DNA from: Streptomyces sp. S465
GTDB taxonomy: Bacteria; Actinomycetota; Actinomycetes; Streptomycetales; Streptomycetaceae
Assembly: GCF_026898115.1 (NCBI RefSeq)
Contig: NZ_CP114036.1
Coordinates: forward strand, 3,658,001-3,722,000
DNA length: 64,000 nucleotides
Direction: 5' to 3'
Below, piece after piece: positions 1 through 8,374 of the stretch. The position numbers and the translations under genes are program-made. The notes below the pieces were generated by a model. It was not told where the DNA came from, searched no databases, and saw nothing but the letters and a program-made list of their open reading frames with translations. Position 1 is the stretch's first letter. Each line of letters starts with the position of its first letter.

Positions 1-399
1 CGTCCTCCGGTCCTCGAAGCGCAGCCTTATCTGCGCGGCGGTCCCGCGCCCGGTGGCCGCCGAGGCCCGGCAGCGCACCGCCCCGTCCTTGCGTGACCAG
101 ACGTATTCGCTGGTCAGCTCGTCTCCGGGGTAGACCGGGCTGAGGAAGCGGGCGGACTCGACGGCCGCGAGGACCCACGTCCCGCCCGGTTCCCGCTCCG
201 GCAGCGTGGCGAGGGCGCCGCGCTGGACGTACTCGACGACACACACCCCGGGGAAGATGGGGAACCCGGGGAAGTGCCCGGCGAACACCTTCTCCGAGGC
301 GCCGATCACGGTGACGCACCGGGCGGGCCGCTCACCGGGCACTCCGGGGTCCACGACCTGCACGGTGCCGTCGACCGGCCCGCACGCGGTCACCGTCAT
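1..399 (-). CDS. FabZ-like hotdog-fold 3-hydroxyacyl-ACP dehydratase (3' end outside window)
   Basis: The first 133 codons are visible; the gene runs off the left edge. About 38-50 residues in, GHFPGFPIFPGV matches the FabA/FabZ signature (GHFPGxPxxPGV) with its catalytic His, followed by a VEYVQRGA helix like the central helix of a hotdog fold. Such enzymes dehydrate 3-hydroxyacyl-ACP to enoyl-ACP. The ATG at 399 lies one base after the stop of the upstream ACP, so the two are translationally coupled, and it is the last visible gene of the PKS operon. The fold and role are fairly safe; whether it also isomerises the double bond cannot be seen. Confidence 0.8.
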   Translation of the reverse strand, partial: MTVTACGPVDGTVQVVDPGVPGERPARCVTVIGASEKVFAGHFPGFPIFPGVCVVEYVQRGALATLPEREPGGTWVLAAVESARFLSPVYPGDELTSEYVWSRKDGAVRCRASAATGRGTAAQIRLRFEDRRT

Positions 400-400
400 C

Positions 401-655
401 TCATTTCTCCAGCTTCGAGGCGAGCAGGTCGTGGACCTTCCGGAGCGTGGTGATGTCCTTCATCTCCCGCTCCTCCAGCTTCACCGCGTACTTCTTCTCC
501 AGGACGACCATCACCTCGAGGGCCATCAGGGAGTCCACGCCGAGCGTCTTGACGAAGTCGGCGTCATCGGTGACGTCTTCCTCGTCCACATCGAGCACAT
601 CCGCGACGAAGGTGCGCAGCTCGTCCATGTCCAGGGCGGTGGTGGCGTCGGCCAT
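401..655 (-). CDS. Acyl carrier protein (second ACP of the PKS operon)
   Basis: This is an 84-residue acidic protein of ordinary ACP length. The phosphopantetheine motif is GVDSLMALE with Ser42 as the attachment site. I chose the ATG at 655 because a GAAAGGAG ribosome site precedes it; longer forms would overlap the transferase gene. It sits between the malonyl transferase and the FabZ-like dehydratase, so it probably carries the growing chain or a dedicated starter. It differs clearly from the other ACP at 12440, which suggests that the two are not interchangeable. Confidence 0.9.
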   Translation of the reverse strand: MADATTALDMDELRTFVADVLDVDEEDVTDDADFVKTLGVDSLMALEVMVVLEKKYAVKLEEREMKDITTLRKVHDLLASKLEK

Positions 656-690
656 GCGGGGTCTCCTTTCGCTCTCAGGGGAGTTGGGGT

Positions 691-1725
691 TCAGCGGGGT
701 TCGGGGGTGGTCAGCTTGGCGAGGGCGGCGGCCGACTCGACCGGGACGGTCAGCGCGCCGTCCACGATCCGGCGAATCATGCCGGTCAGCTGGCGTCCGG
801 GGCCCAGCTCCACGAACCGGGCGCAGCCCAGTTCGCCGGCGAGTGTCCGTACGCACTCCTCCCAGCGCACCGGGCTGGTGAGCTGGCTCAGTTCGAGGTC
901 CCGCCAGTGCTCGCCGGTCGCGTACGGGCGGGCGTCCGTGTTGGCGACGACCGGGGTGTGCTCGGGGGCGAAGCGCACGGCGGCCAGGGCCTCGCGCAGC
1001 TCATCGGCGGCCGCGGCCATCAGCGGGCTGTGGAAGGCGCCGCCGACGGCGAGCCGGATGACCTTGCCCTCGCTCTCGACGGCCCGTTCGGCGAGCCGGT
1101 CCACGGCCTCGGGGGTGCCCGAGACCACGATGGCGCCGGGTGCGTTGGCGTTGGCGATCCAGACCTGGCCGCCGTCCGTCTGGCCGCCCTCCTCCTGGAC
1201 CTGGGCGACCAGCGTCGCCACGGTCTCGGGGTCGAGCCGCACCACGGCGGCCATGGTGCCGGGCGACCGCTCGGCGCACGCGCGCATGGCCCGGCCGCGG
1301 GCGGCGACGAGGCGGGCGGTGTCGGCGAGCGACGCGGCCCCGGCGGCGTACAGCGCGGTGTACTCGCCCAGGCTGTGTCCGGCACAGGCCACCACCTCGC
1401 CCAGCAGCCCGGCGGCCCGCGCCTCGCGGTGGGCCATGACCTCGGTGGTGAAGACGGCGATCTGGGCGAGATCGGTGCGGCGCAGCGTCTCGTCATCGGC
1501 CTTCAGAAGGAGTTCCTCGACGTCGATCCCGGTGTGCTCGGAGATCTCGGCCACCAGCGCCCATGACGCGGTGTCCTGCCACGCCTGGCCCATACCGGCC
1601 TTCTGGGCGCCCTGCCCGGGGAAGACCAGCGCGGTACGGGGCGTCTGGTCCCCGGCCGGTCCGCCCGCCGCCCCCGCGTCCGTTGTGTCGCTGTCCGCCG
1701 TATTCGCCATGTCTCTGTTCGTCAT
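691..1725 (-). CDS. Malonyl-CoA:ACP transacylase (FabD-like AT)
   Basis: This 344-residue protein is a stand-alone acyltransferase that loads malonyl units on ACP. Visible motifs are FPGQG near residue 35, the GHSLGEY nucleophile motif with Ser118, an Arg in the AARGRAM segment near 143, and the catalytic His232 in GGAFHSPLM. The pair Ser/His is intact, so it should be active. The ATG at 1725 has AAGGAG nine bases upstream; the residues before FPGQG are a non-conserved acidic leader. A dedicated AT within a type II system is less common than borrowing the housekeeping FabD and suggests that the cluster has its own extender supply. Confidence 0.88.
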   Translation of the reverse strand: MTNRDMANTADSDTTDAGAAGGPAGDQTPRTALVFPGQGAQKAGMGQAWQDTASWALVAEISEHTGIDVEELLLKADDETLRRTDLAQIAVFTTEVMAHREARAAGLLGEVVACAGHSLGEYTALYAAGAASLADTARLVAARGRAMRACAERSPGTMAAVVRLDPETVATLVAQVQEEGGQTDGGQVWIANANAPGAIVVSGTPEAVDRLAERAVESEGKVIRLAVGGAFHSPLMAAAADELREALAAVRFAPEHTPVVANTDARPYATGEHWRDLELSQLTSPVRWEECVRTLAGELGCARFVELGPGRQLTGMIRRIVDGALTVPVESAAALAKLTTPEPR

Positions 1726-1763
1726 CTCCACCAGCTCCTTCAGCTCATGGGCCGGCCGGCCCG

Positions 1764-2909
1764 TCACCGGATCCGCAGCAGGGCCGCGCCGACCACGCCG
1801 TCCCGGTCCACGGTGGTGACCAGGGCGGTTCCGCCAGCGGCGATGTCCTGGCGCTCGGCGAGCGCCAGAACGGTGGCGATCTGGAACGCCGCCGCGGCGG
1901 CGCAGGTGTCCCCGATGGTGTCGGCGGCCGTGATCCTCGGCGGCTCCTGCTCGCCGAAGACGTCGGTGAGGGCGGCGCGCTCGGCGTCCCCCTCGGCGCC
2001 GGGGGCGCCGGAGTCGGCGATGACGCTCAGCTCGCCGGGGGCCACCCCGGTGCGGTCCAGCAGCCGGCCGATCACCTTGGCGAGCACCGTACGGGCGGCC
2101 GCCGCGTCCGCGGCGCAGCCGAACTCCAGGCCCGCGACCTCGGCGAGCCCGGCCCGGCCGTGCTCGCGCGCCGAGGCATCGGGCTCCAGCAGCCATACGG
2201 CCGCGCCCTCCCCGAGTACGGCGGCGCTGTCGGCGCTGTCCCCGTCCGCGCGGGCGTGCCACTCCAGCCAGGCGCGGGCGGAGGAGAACTCCTCGACGGC
2301 CCCGCACAGCACGGCGTCCGCCCGTCCGGCCCGCTGGAGCCGCAGCGCGTACTGGAGGGCGAGCAGTCCGGTGGCGCGGCCGCCCGCGATGGTGGTGTTG
2401 GGGCCCTTGAGCCCGTGCCAGATGGCGGACTGGCCGGCCGCGCAGTTCATCACGGTGTTGGGGAACCGGGCCGGGTCCACGTAGAAGGGCTTCTCCCCCA
2501 CCAGCGAGTCCCGGGTGAAGTCCATGATGCTCTGGGCGGATCCGGTGCTGGTGCCCAGCGCGAGACCGGCCCGTTCGTCCACCCCCGGCAGCCGCTCGGC
2601 CTCGTCCTGCTCCCGCTCCTGCTCCTGCTCCCGCTCCCCGGTCAGCAGGTGGCGGATCGCGGTGACGGCCAGCCCGGTGGCCCGGTCCATGGAGCGGGTG
2701 CCCTTGCGGCCGAGGATCTGCCGGATGTGGAAGTCGGGCACCAGGCCGGCCTCGCGGAACGGCACCGACCACTCCTCGGGGTCCAGCGGCCGGCCGGCCG
2801 GGCGGCCGGACCCCAGGGCCGCGGTGAAGTCGGCCCCGCGCAGGCCCAGGGGCGATACGGCGGTCCAGGCCGAGATGACCGGGGCGGCCCCGACGGCGGC
2901 GTTGACCAT
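1764..2909 (-). CDS. Ketosynthase-like protein lacking the catalytic triad (CLF type, distal)
   Basis: This 381-residue protein has a thiolase-like fold: the FPNTVMN and GLKGPN segments, then LLALQYALRLQRAG and an LGEGAAVWLLE glycine-rich strand. The position of the active-site Cys (usually TACxSG) reads AGGRATG, so Arg replaces Cys. The two histidine motifs are also lost: the usual HGTGT region reads DSGAPGAEG and IGHT reads IGDT. It is therefore a chain-length-factor-type or regulatory partner. It is not next to a ketosynthase in the operon; by elimination its partner may be the KS at 11159. The start has AAGGAG at good spacing. An EQEQEREQ low-complexity insert lies near residues 93-103. 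Confidence 0.78.
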   Translation of the reverse strand: MVNAAVGAAPVISAWTAVSPLGLRGADFTAALGSGRPAGRPLDPEEWSVPFREAGLVPDFHIRQILGRKGTRSMDRATGLAVTAIRHLLTGEREQEQEREQDEAERLPGVDERAGLALGTSTGSAQSIMDFTRDSLVGEKPFYVDPARFPNTVMNCAAGQSAIWHGLKGPNTTIAGGRATGLLALQYALRLQRAGRADAVLCGAVEEFSSARAWLEWHARADGDSADSAAVLGEGAAVWLLEPDASAREHGRAGLAEVAGLEFGCAADAAAARTVLAKVIGRLLDRTGVAPGELSVIADSGAPGAEGDAERAALTDVFGEQEPPRITAADTIGDTCAAAAAFQIATVLALAERQDIAAGGTALVTTVDRDGVVGAALLRIR

Positions 2910-2959
2910 GGGTTCGGGTACTCCTTCGGTTGAGGCCCGGGGGCCGTGGGAGGGGCGGG

Positions 2960-3355
2960 TCACAGGAACCACACCTGTTCGTAGGCGGGCCACAGCGCCG
3001 CGAGGCCGTCGCCCTCGATGACGCGGACGCCAGGCAGCAGCCGTTCGGGCGCGGTGCGGCCGTACGCGGCCAGGCCGTCCTCCTCGACCAGCACGGTCAC
3101 CCCGGCGGCCAGCAGCTTCGCCACGGAGGCGGACGGGTCGGGCAGGGTGTCCAGGGTGCGGGTGCCCAGGCGCAGCGAGGGCCGGAAGCCGCTGTCGAGG
3201 GCGTAGCCGGCGGCGGGGCCGCGCAGCGCCAGATCGCAGCCGCCGCTCTGCCGGTGCAGATCGGCCACCGGGTACAGGGCGTCCGCGTACTGGGTCTCGA
3301 CCGAGCCCCGGTACGCCTTCTCCACGATCACCAGCCAGCGCGCCTGGTCGCCCAT
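2960..3355 (-). CDS. Small DsrE-like protein, third of three (function unknown)
   Basis: This 131-residue soluble protein begins with a beta strand (ARWLVIVEKA), has a middle GGCDLALRG strand and ends VRVIEGDGLAALW, a layout compatible with the DsrE/F/H (TusBCD) fold, in which small subunits form heterohexamers. The similarity is weaker than for its neighbour and is judged from the pattern alone. It starts four bases after the preceding DsrE-like stop, so the three are co-translated. A Cys lies in GGCDLAL. Known family members relay persulfide sulfur; a role in polyketide chemistry is inference. It could instead be an unrelated alpha/beta protein. Confidence 0.5.
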   Translation of the reverse strand: MGDQARWLVIVEKAYRGSVETQYADALYPVADLHRQSGGCDLALRGPAAGYALDSGFRPSLRLGTRTLDTLPDPSASVAKLLAAGVTVLVEEDGLAAYGRTAPERLLPGVRVIEGDGLAALWPAYEQVWFL

Positions 3356-3358
3356 GGG

Positions 3359-3766
3359 TCAGCACACCCCCATCAGCAGTGCCTTGTCCGCCGCGTTCAC
3401 ATGCTCGGCGAAGACGAACGGCGCCCGCGTGCGGACCTGCGGGATCTGGTCGGCGGCGCCCCGCTCCTCGGCGCAGAACCGGCACACGTACCAGTACAGC
3501 CGGTCGGGGTGGTCGGCGATCAGCTCGCGCACCACGCGGGCGGTGGAGGGATGCTCGCGTCCCAGGTCGGTGTAGTCGCGGGGTTTGGTGTCGCCGAGGG
3601 CCGCGCCGGTCAGCCGGGTGGCGTCGCCGCAGGTCCAGATCTGCACCCGGGCGCCCCGGTCGAGCAGCGCGGTCGCCAGCCGCAGCGCCGAGGTGACCAG
3701 GTCGGTCTGATGGGGTGCGCCGAAGAGGTTGAGCAGCACATCGGTACGGGGAACGGGCCTGGCCAT
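3359..3766 (-). CDS. DsrE/TusD-like protein, second of three
   Basis: This 135-residue protein is the clearest DsrE-type member of the trio. It has an N-terminal strand LLNLFG, then SALRLATALLDRGARVQIWTCGD, close to the DsrE pattern of strand, long helix and strand ending in GD. Later YVCRFCAEERGA places a Cys just before an RG pair, as in the TusD/DsrE active-site segment. Cysteines also occur in WTCGD and at the C-terminus (MGVC). ATG at 3766 overlaps the preceding stop by one base. In the family, the conserved Cys carries a persulfide; whether that happens here is unproven. Confidence 0.6.
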   Translation of the reverse strand: MARPVPRTDVLLNLFGAPHQTDLVTSALRLATALLDRGARVQIWTCGDATRLTGAALGDTKPRDYTDLGREHPSTARVVRELIADHPDRLYWYVCRFCAEERGAADQIPQVRTRAPFVFAEHVNAADKALLMGVC

Positions 3767-4092
3767 CAGTGCCACACCGCCCTGACCCGCGGTTCCAGCA
3801 GCTTGGCGGCCACGTCGGCCATCTCCACCAGCCGTGCCCGGGGCGTCAGGTCGGCGGCGGGGAGGGCGCGCTGGGCTGCGGAGAAGGAGTCCACCCACAG
3901 CTCGCCGCCGTCGCCCAGAAAGGTCTCGATGCCCGGCGCGCTGCCGGGCACGGCGGCGGTCACGCCATTCTCGACCAGGCACAGCACCACCTGGTGGCCG
4001 TCCCTGACCAGCCGCGCGGCGTCGCCGAGGAACCGCTCACAGGCGGGTCCGGTCTGCGGCCCGCCCGTCTCGATCAGCAGATGGGCCGTCAT
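3766..4092 (-). CDS. Small DsrE/DsrH-like protein, first of three
   Basis: This 108-residue protein starts with a strand HLLIETG, followed by a helix and a VVLCLVENGV strand, then an ELWVDSFSA segment, and ends in Trp-His. The size and order fit the DsrE superfamily (DsrH/TusB-like). Its ATG overlaps the stop of the enoyl reductase (ATGA) and its own stop overlaps the next start, so it is tightly embedded in the PKS operon. One Cys sits in VVLCLV and another in GPACERF. Together with the next two genes it resembles a TusBCD-like three-subunit set. Assignment rests on pattern only. Confidence 0.5.
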   Translation of the reverse strand: MTAHLLIETGGPQTGPACERFLGDAARLVRDGHQVVLCLVENGVTAAVPGSAPGIETFLGDGGELWVDSFSAAQRALPAADLTPRARLVEMADVAAKLLEPRVRAVWH

Positions 4093-4880
4093 GTCAGCAG
4101 CTCACCGCCGTCCACGCCGATCACATTGCCGGTGATCCAGGAGGAGTCGGTGCGCGAGAGCAGGGAGACCGCCTCGGCGACGTCCTCGGGCCGGGTCAGC
4201 CGGCGGTGCGGGTTGAGGTCCCTGGCGTGGGCGGCGAGCCGGTCGCTGCCGGGGATGCGCTCCATGGACGGCGTCGGGGTCACCCCGGCGCGCAGCGCGT
4301 TGACGGCGATGCCGGAGGGGGCGAGCTCCAGGGCGAGCTGGCGCACATGGGACTCCAGGGCGGCCTTGGCGGCGGAGACGGCGCCGTAGTTGGGCATCAC
4401 CCGGGCGCCCCCGGCGCTGGTCATCGCGTACACCTTGGCGCCCTCGCGCAGCAGCCCCGCGGTGAACAGGTCCTGGGTCCAGTAGACGAGGGAGTGCGCC
4501 ATCACGTCGAGCGTCATGTTCATCTGGCGGGCGGTCACGCTGTCCTCGCCGTCCGCACCGACGTACGGCAGCAGGGTGCCGAAGGCGAGGGAGTGCACCA
4601 CGATGCGGATGCCCGTGCCGCCGGTCAGCTCCTCGAACCGGGGCAGCAGCTCCTCGCGGGTGCGGGCGGAGGCGGCGTTGGCGTTGAAGAAGTGGGCCTC
4701 GACGCCGTGGCCGCGCATCTCCTCCCGGGCGACGGCGGCCTTCTCCTGGCCGTCGGTGGTGTCGAAGTGGACCCCCAGGATGTGGACGCCCTCGCGGGCC
4801 AGTTCATGGGCGACGGCCAGGCCCATACCGCTGGACGCGCCCAGGACCAGGCACCAGGAACCTTCGAGTGAGGTGATCAT
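4089..4880 (-). CDS. FabL/FabI-like enoyl-ACP reductase (SDR family)
   Basis: This 263-residue short-chain dehydrogenase has the nucleotide-binding motif GASSGMG at residues 14-20. The active site is Tyr165 and Lys172 in NYGAVSAAK, a Y-x6-K spacing that is typical of enoyl-ACP reductases (FabI, FabL) and not the Y-x3-K of ketoreductases. The surrounding ALESHVRQLALELAPSGIAVNALRAG-type region resembles Bacillus FabL. It should reduce enoyl-ACP with NAD(P)H, so at least some modules of the chain are saturated. No Y-x3-K ketoreductase is visible in this part of the operon; one must come from left of the window or from primary metabolism. ATG at 4880 has GGAGGG upstream. Confidence 0.75.
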   Translation of the reverse strand: MITSLEGSWCLVLGASSGMGLAVAHELAREGVHILGVHFDTTDGQEKAAVAREEMRGHGVEAHFFNANAASARTREELLPRFEELTGGTGIRIVVHSLAFGTLLPYVGADGEDSVTARQMNMTLDVMAHSLVYWTQDLFTAGLLREGAKVYAMTSAGGARVMPNYGAVSAAKAALESHVRQLALELAPSGIAVNALRAGVTPTPSMERIPGSDRLAAHARDLNPHRRLTRPEDVAEAVSLLSRTDSSWITGNVIGVDGGELLT

Positions 4881-4905
4881 CGGTCGCTCGCCCTCCGTGG
4901 TCGGC

Positions 4906-6105
4906 TCATCGGCTCCCCGCTCCCGTCCCGCCGCCCCCACGGGGGCTGCCGCCGGCCGCAGTGGGGGTGGCATGGGCGACGCCGGGGGCGGTGTCGGCTC
5001 CGCCCGGGGAAACGCCCGCCCCGCCGGGAGTGGCATCGGCCCCGCCCAGGGCAGCGTCAGCCCCGCCCGGGGTGGCATCGGCCTCGTCTGCCGGGACGGC
5101 CGCCGCGGCCGGGGTGGTGCCTGTTCCGGTCGGGGTGACCAGGCATACGGCGGTGTTTCCCTCGGCTGCCGCGGTGACGACGGCGTGGGTGTGGCCGGCC
5201 GGTGCGGCGAGGGCGGCGGCTACTCTCGCCACCGGTTCCAGGGCGCCCGCGCCCGCCGGGACCCGGTCGGGCTTCCCGGTCGCCGGTTGCCCGCCCAGGG
5301 CCTGCCCGACCAGGGCCTGATCGTTGAGCGCCGCTGCCACGGCCTCGCCGACCGGGGAGCCGTCGAGGACGGCGGTGACGGTCAGGGGCCGGTCCGGCCG
5401 GTGGCCGAGGGCGTCCAGCGCGTGCCGCAGCAGCGCCGCGGCCTGCCCGGCCCCCTCGGCGGAGGCGGCCACCCGGGGCGGCAGGAAGAACGAGCGGACG
5501 CCCACCCGGCCCAGCACCGCCGCCCCCCGGCTCCGGGCGGCCGTCTCGGGCTCCAGCACCAGAGCGACGGCTCCGGCCTCCGAGCCCCCGGCGCCCGGCT
5601 CGCCCTCGGGCAGCGCCTCCTCGGTGGCCCCGGCCAGCAGCCGCCGGGCGCGGCCGGTGAGGAGGGCGCGCTGGCCGGTCTGGAGCGCTTCCAGGCCCGC
5701 GACGCGGGGGCTGGTGAAGGTGAGGTTGAAACCCTTGAGGTCGTGTTCGGTGGCCAGCCGGCTGCCGAAGAGGTTGATGGAGAAGTAGGGCGCGGTGGCC
5801 GGGGACAGATCACCGGCACTGGTGGCGGTGACCGTACGGTCCATCGTGTGGTGGAGGGCGACGGCCGCGCTGTTGGTGCCCACCGCCGCGCCCCGCTCCT
5901 CGGGCCCGACCGCTTCCAGGGCGTCCGGGCCCGCCTGCGCCAGCGCGCGCTTGGCGGCGGCGAGGAAGTACTGGGAGGCGGCGGGCAGGTACTTGTAGCC
6001 GCGCCGGCCGAGCGCCGTACGGAAGTCGAAGCCGTCCGCGCTCACGGTGCCGACACCCGTCACCACCAGGCCGACGACCGGATCGTCGCTCACGCGGTCG
6101 CTCAC
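4906..6105 (-). CDS. Chain-length-factor-type ketosynthase partner with low-complexity tail
   Basis: This 399-residue protein uses a GTG at 6105 that overlaps the stop of the upstream KS (GTGA). The N-terminal VVGLVVTGVGTVS strand and the NLFGSRLATEHDLKG segment mark the thiolase fold. The active-site region reads FTSPRVAGLEALQ, with Arg where a ketosynthase has Cys, and no HGTGT motif is found. It therefore fits a CLF pairing with the KS at 6102. The last ~60 residues are Ala-Gly-Asp-Pro repeats (ADATPGGAD-like units) outside the core fold. A second in-frame GTG at 6093 is an alternative start. Confidence 0.82.
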   Translation of the reverse strand: MSDRVSDDPVVGLVVTGVGTVSADGFDFRTALGRRGYKYLPAASQYFLAAAKRALAQAGPDALEAVGPEERGAAVGTNSAAVALHHTMDRTVTATSAGDLSPATAPYFSINLFGSRLATEHDLKGFNLTFTSPRVAGLEALQTGQRALLTGRARRLLAGATEEALPEGEPGAGGSEAGAVALVLEPETAARSRGAAVLGRVGVRSFFLPPRVAASAEGAGQAAALLRHALDALGHRPDRPLTVTAVLDGSPVGEAVAAALNDQALVGQALGGQPATGKPDRVPAGAGALEPVARVAAALAAPAGHTHAVVTAAAEGNTAVCLVTPTGTGTTPAAAAVPADEADATPGGADAALGGADATPGGAGVSPGGADTAPGVAHATPTAAGGSPRGGGGTGAGSR

Positions 6106-7373
6106 GCGGCGGCCTCCCCGAAGACGAGCGAGATGTTGTTGCCGCCGAAGGCGTAGGCGTTGACCAGCCCGTACCCCGCGGTCATGGGCGCGGAGCCGTA
6201 CGGCAGCTCCACCGCGCACTCGGGGTCCTGCTCGCCGACGGGCACGTTCGGCGGCAGCGTCTTGTGGTGCAGCACCAACGTGGCGGCCAGCGCCGCGAAC
6301 GCGCCCGCCGCGCCGCCGGTGTGCCCGATGAGCGCCTTGACGCTGTAGAGGGGCGTCCCGGGAGCCACGGCGCCCAGCACCCGGCTCTCCACCACGTCGT
6401 TCAGCTCGGTGCCGGTGCCGTGCGGCATCACGAACCCCAGCCCGCCGAGGCCAGGTCCGGCCCCTGCCCCGGTCCCGGGCTCGGCCCCCGCCTCGCGCAG
6501 CGCCTCGCGCATCGCGCGCTCGATCTGCGCGCCGGAGGGCTCGGGGGCGGTCGCGTGGTGGGCGTCGCAGCTCCAGCCGGCGCCCGCCAGACGGCCGTAG
6601 ACGGTGCGCGCGCCGCGCGCGCGGGCGTGCGCGGCGGATTCCAGGACGAGTACGGCGGCGCCCTCCCCGAAGACGGTGCCGCGCCGCTCGGCGGAGAAGG
6701 GGCGGCACCGCTCGGGGTCGATGGCGCCCAGTCGGTTGAAGCAGCCGAGCGCGACCCGGGAGTACGCCTCGGCGCCGCCCGCGATGACCACGTCGGCCTC
6801 GCCGGAACGGATCAGGTCGGCGGCCACCGAGAGGGCGTAGCCGCTGGCGGCACACGCGTTGCTGACGCAGGTGTTGACGCCCTGCGCGCCGAACCAGCCG
6901 CCGACCACCGAGGCCACCGGGAAGGCGGGTGCCCAGCGGTCGGACGCGGGGGCCTTGCCGGTCCACCAGCCCTCGTGCAGATCGGTGTCGCCCATCCCGC
7001 TGCTGAGGGCGACGGCCACCCGGCGCGGATCGACCCCGGCCCCGGCCCAAACCCCGGCCCCGGCCCCGGCCGCATGGGTGTCCATGGCGTCCGGCCCCGG
7101 CGGTCCGGCGAGCCCCGCGTCGGCGACCGCCTCGCGCGCCGCCGCGAGCGCGTACCGCGAGCCGCGCCCCAGCGGCAGCCCGTCCTGCTCCTCGGGACCG
7201 TCCGGGATATCGGCCTCCGGCACGAGGTACATCAGCGGATGGTCCATGTGCGCGAGCGGATCGGGGACCCGCAGCGGCGCGGTGTCCGCCGCGTGCATCC
7301 CCCGCCAGAAGGCGTCGACGCCCGTGCCCAGCGGGGACAGTGCGCCGAGGCCGGTGACCAGTACGTCGTCCAT
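6102..7373 (-). CDS. Beta-ketoacyl synthase (KS3, complete catalytic triad)
   Basis: This 423-residue KS catalyses decarboxylative condensation of malonyl-ACP with the acyl chain. The catalytic residues are all visible: Cys174 in SNACAASG, His318 in MPHGTGTELND and His351 in IGHTGGAAG. It precedes and overlaps its CLF partner (GTGA junction), the classical KS-alpha/KS-beta order. ATG at 7373 overlaps the stop of the hotdog gene by one base. Ala-Gly runs (AAGAGAGVWAGAG near 101-113 and TGAGAGPGLGG near 301-311) are insertions relative to compact FabF-type proteins. Confidence 0.92.
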   Translation of the reverse strand: MDDVLVTGLGALSPLGTGVDAFWRGMHAADTAPLRVPDPLAHMDHPLMYLVPEADIPDGPEEQDGLPLGRGSRYALAAAREAVADAGLAGPPGPDAMDTHAAGAGAGVWAGAGVDPRRVAVALSSGMGDTDLHEGWWTGKAPASDRWAPAFPVASVVGGWFGAQGVNTCVSNACAASGYALSVAADLIRSGEADVVIAGGAEAYSRVALGCFNRLGAIDPERCRPFSAERRGTVFGEGAAVLVLESAAHARARGARTVYGRLAGAGWSCDAHHATAPEPSGAQIERAMREALREAGAEPGTGAGAGPGLGGLGFVMPHGTGTELNDVVESRVLGAVAPGTPLYSVKALIGHTGGAAGAFAALAATLVLHHKTLPPNVPVGEQDPECAVELPYGSAPMTAGYGLVNAYAFGGNNISLVFGEAAA

Positions 7374-8374
7374 CAGGTGCCGCTCGGCTTCCCGCCGAGC
7401 GCGTCCAGCACCCGCCGGTCGAAGGGGACCAGCCGCCAGTCACGGCGGTTCTCGATCTCCGCGTAGCCGTGGGTGATCCGGCCGGTGGCGGTGAGCGCGA
7501 GCGCGCCGTCGCGGATGACGTAACAGTCCATCCGCGCGGTGTAGGTGAGGTCCTTGAAGATCTCCTCGACCGTGTAGACGGTGTAGAGGTCCTCCTCCAT
7601 CAACGCCTCGTCGACGACGCGTATCGAGGACCGCGGAACGACCGGTATCCACCTGCGGTCGTCCAACAGGGTCTTGATGGAGATGCCGCGGTCGAGGACG
7701 AAGCGGTCCTTGGCCTCCTCCATCAGCCGCAGATAGCCGGACATCTGGAGCCGCTCGGTGAAGTGGCAGTACGGGTACGGGATGGTCCACTTCCAGGCGT
7801 AGGCGTTGCGGCCCTCGGTCAGCGCGGCCAGGACGGCCCGTTCGTCACCGCGGCCGCCGTCCGGCAGCGGCACCCGGAGCGCCGCGGCCTCGGCCGCGCG
7901 TGCCTCGGTCCCCAGCCGGTCCACCACGAAGGGGGCCAATTCGGCGGGGGGCCCGCCGGGCTCCGGCAGATACGTGTCGGCGCGCAGCGAGACCCGTACC
8001 TTGGCGGTGACGGCCTTCAGCACCGAGCCGTCGCGGTCGACGCGGAGGGTCACCCGGAAGCCGAGGGTGGAGTCGCCGTCGGCGGTGTCCGGCACCACCT
8101 CGGCCTCGGCCACGTCGTCCATATGGAAGGCGTGCAGGATGCGGGTCTCCAGGGAGACGATGTCCAGCCCGAGGCCGTGCTCCTCGTACAGCCGGCGGGC
8201 GGGCACCCCGGAGTCCGCGAAGTGCACCAGCACGGCTTCCTCGACGAGGTAGTTGACGTGTTTGAAGCCGATCCAGGTGCAGATGTTCGAGCCCTCGTAG
8301 CGCGGGCGCAGCCGGACGGTGGTGGCGTCCGTCAGCAGGGCTTTGGTCGACATCGGCGGGGCGGCGGCGGTCAT
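7373..8374 (-). CDS. Double-hotdog thioesterase/dehydratase-type protein
   Basis: This 333-residue protein contains two hotdog-like halves. The first has WIGFKHVNYLVEEAVLVHFADSG (broken here as WIGFKHVNYL followed by VEEAVLVHF), the second YCHFTERLQMSGYLRLMEEAK; both resemble the 4HBT/acyl-ACP thioesterase helix that begins near the active-site residue. Candidate catalytic residues are His/Asn in KHVNY and His in CHFTER. In a reducing PKS it could be a dehydratase or a chain-releasing thioesterase; the sequence alone does not decide. ATG at 8374 overlaps the upstream CLF stop (ATGA). Confidence 0.65.
   Translation of the reverse strand: MTAAAPPMSTKALLTDATTVRLRPRYEGSNICTWIGFKHVNYLVEEAVLVHFADSGVPARRLYEEHGLGLDIVSLETRILHAFHMDDVAEAEVVPDTADGDSTLGFRVTLRVDRDGSVLKAVTAKVRVSLRADTYLPEPGGPPAELAPFVVDRLGTEARAAEAAALRVPLPDGGRGDERAVLAALTEGRNAYAWKWTIPYPYCHFTERLQMSGYLRLMEEAKDRFVLDRGISIKTLLDDRRWIPVVPRSSIRVVDEALMEEDLYTVYTVEEIFKDLTYTARMDCYVIRDGALALTATGRITHGYAEIENRRDWRLVPFDRRVLDALGGKPSGT

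Noticed and set aside
2772..2909. Cys156 in MNCAAGQ of the CLF-like protein as catalytic nucleophile
   Set aside because: Alignment to other KS sequences places this segment before the GLKGPN turn; the true nucleophile position, two turns later, reads AGGRATG.
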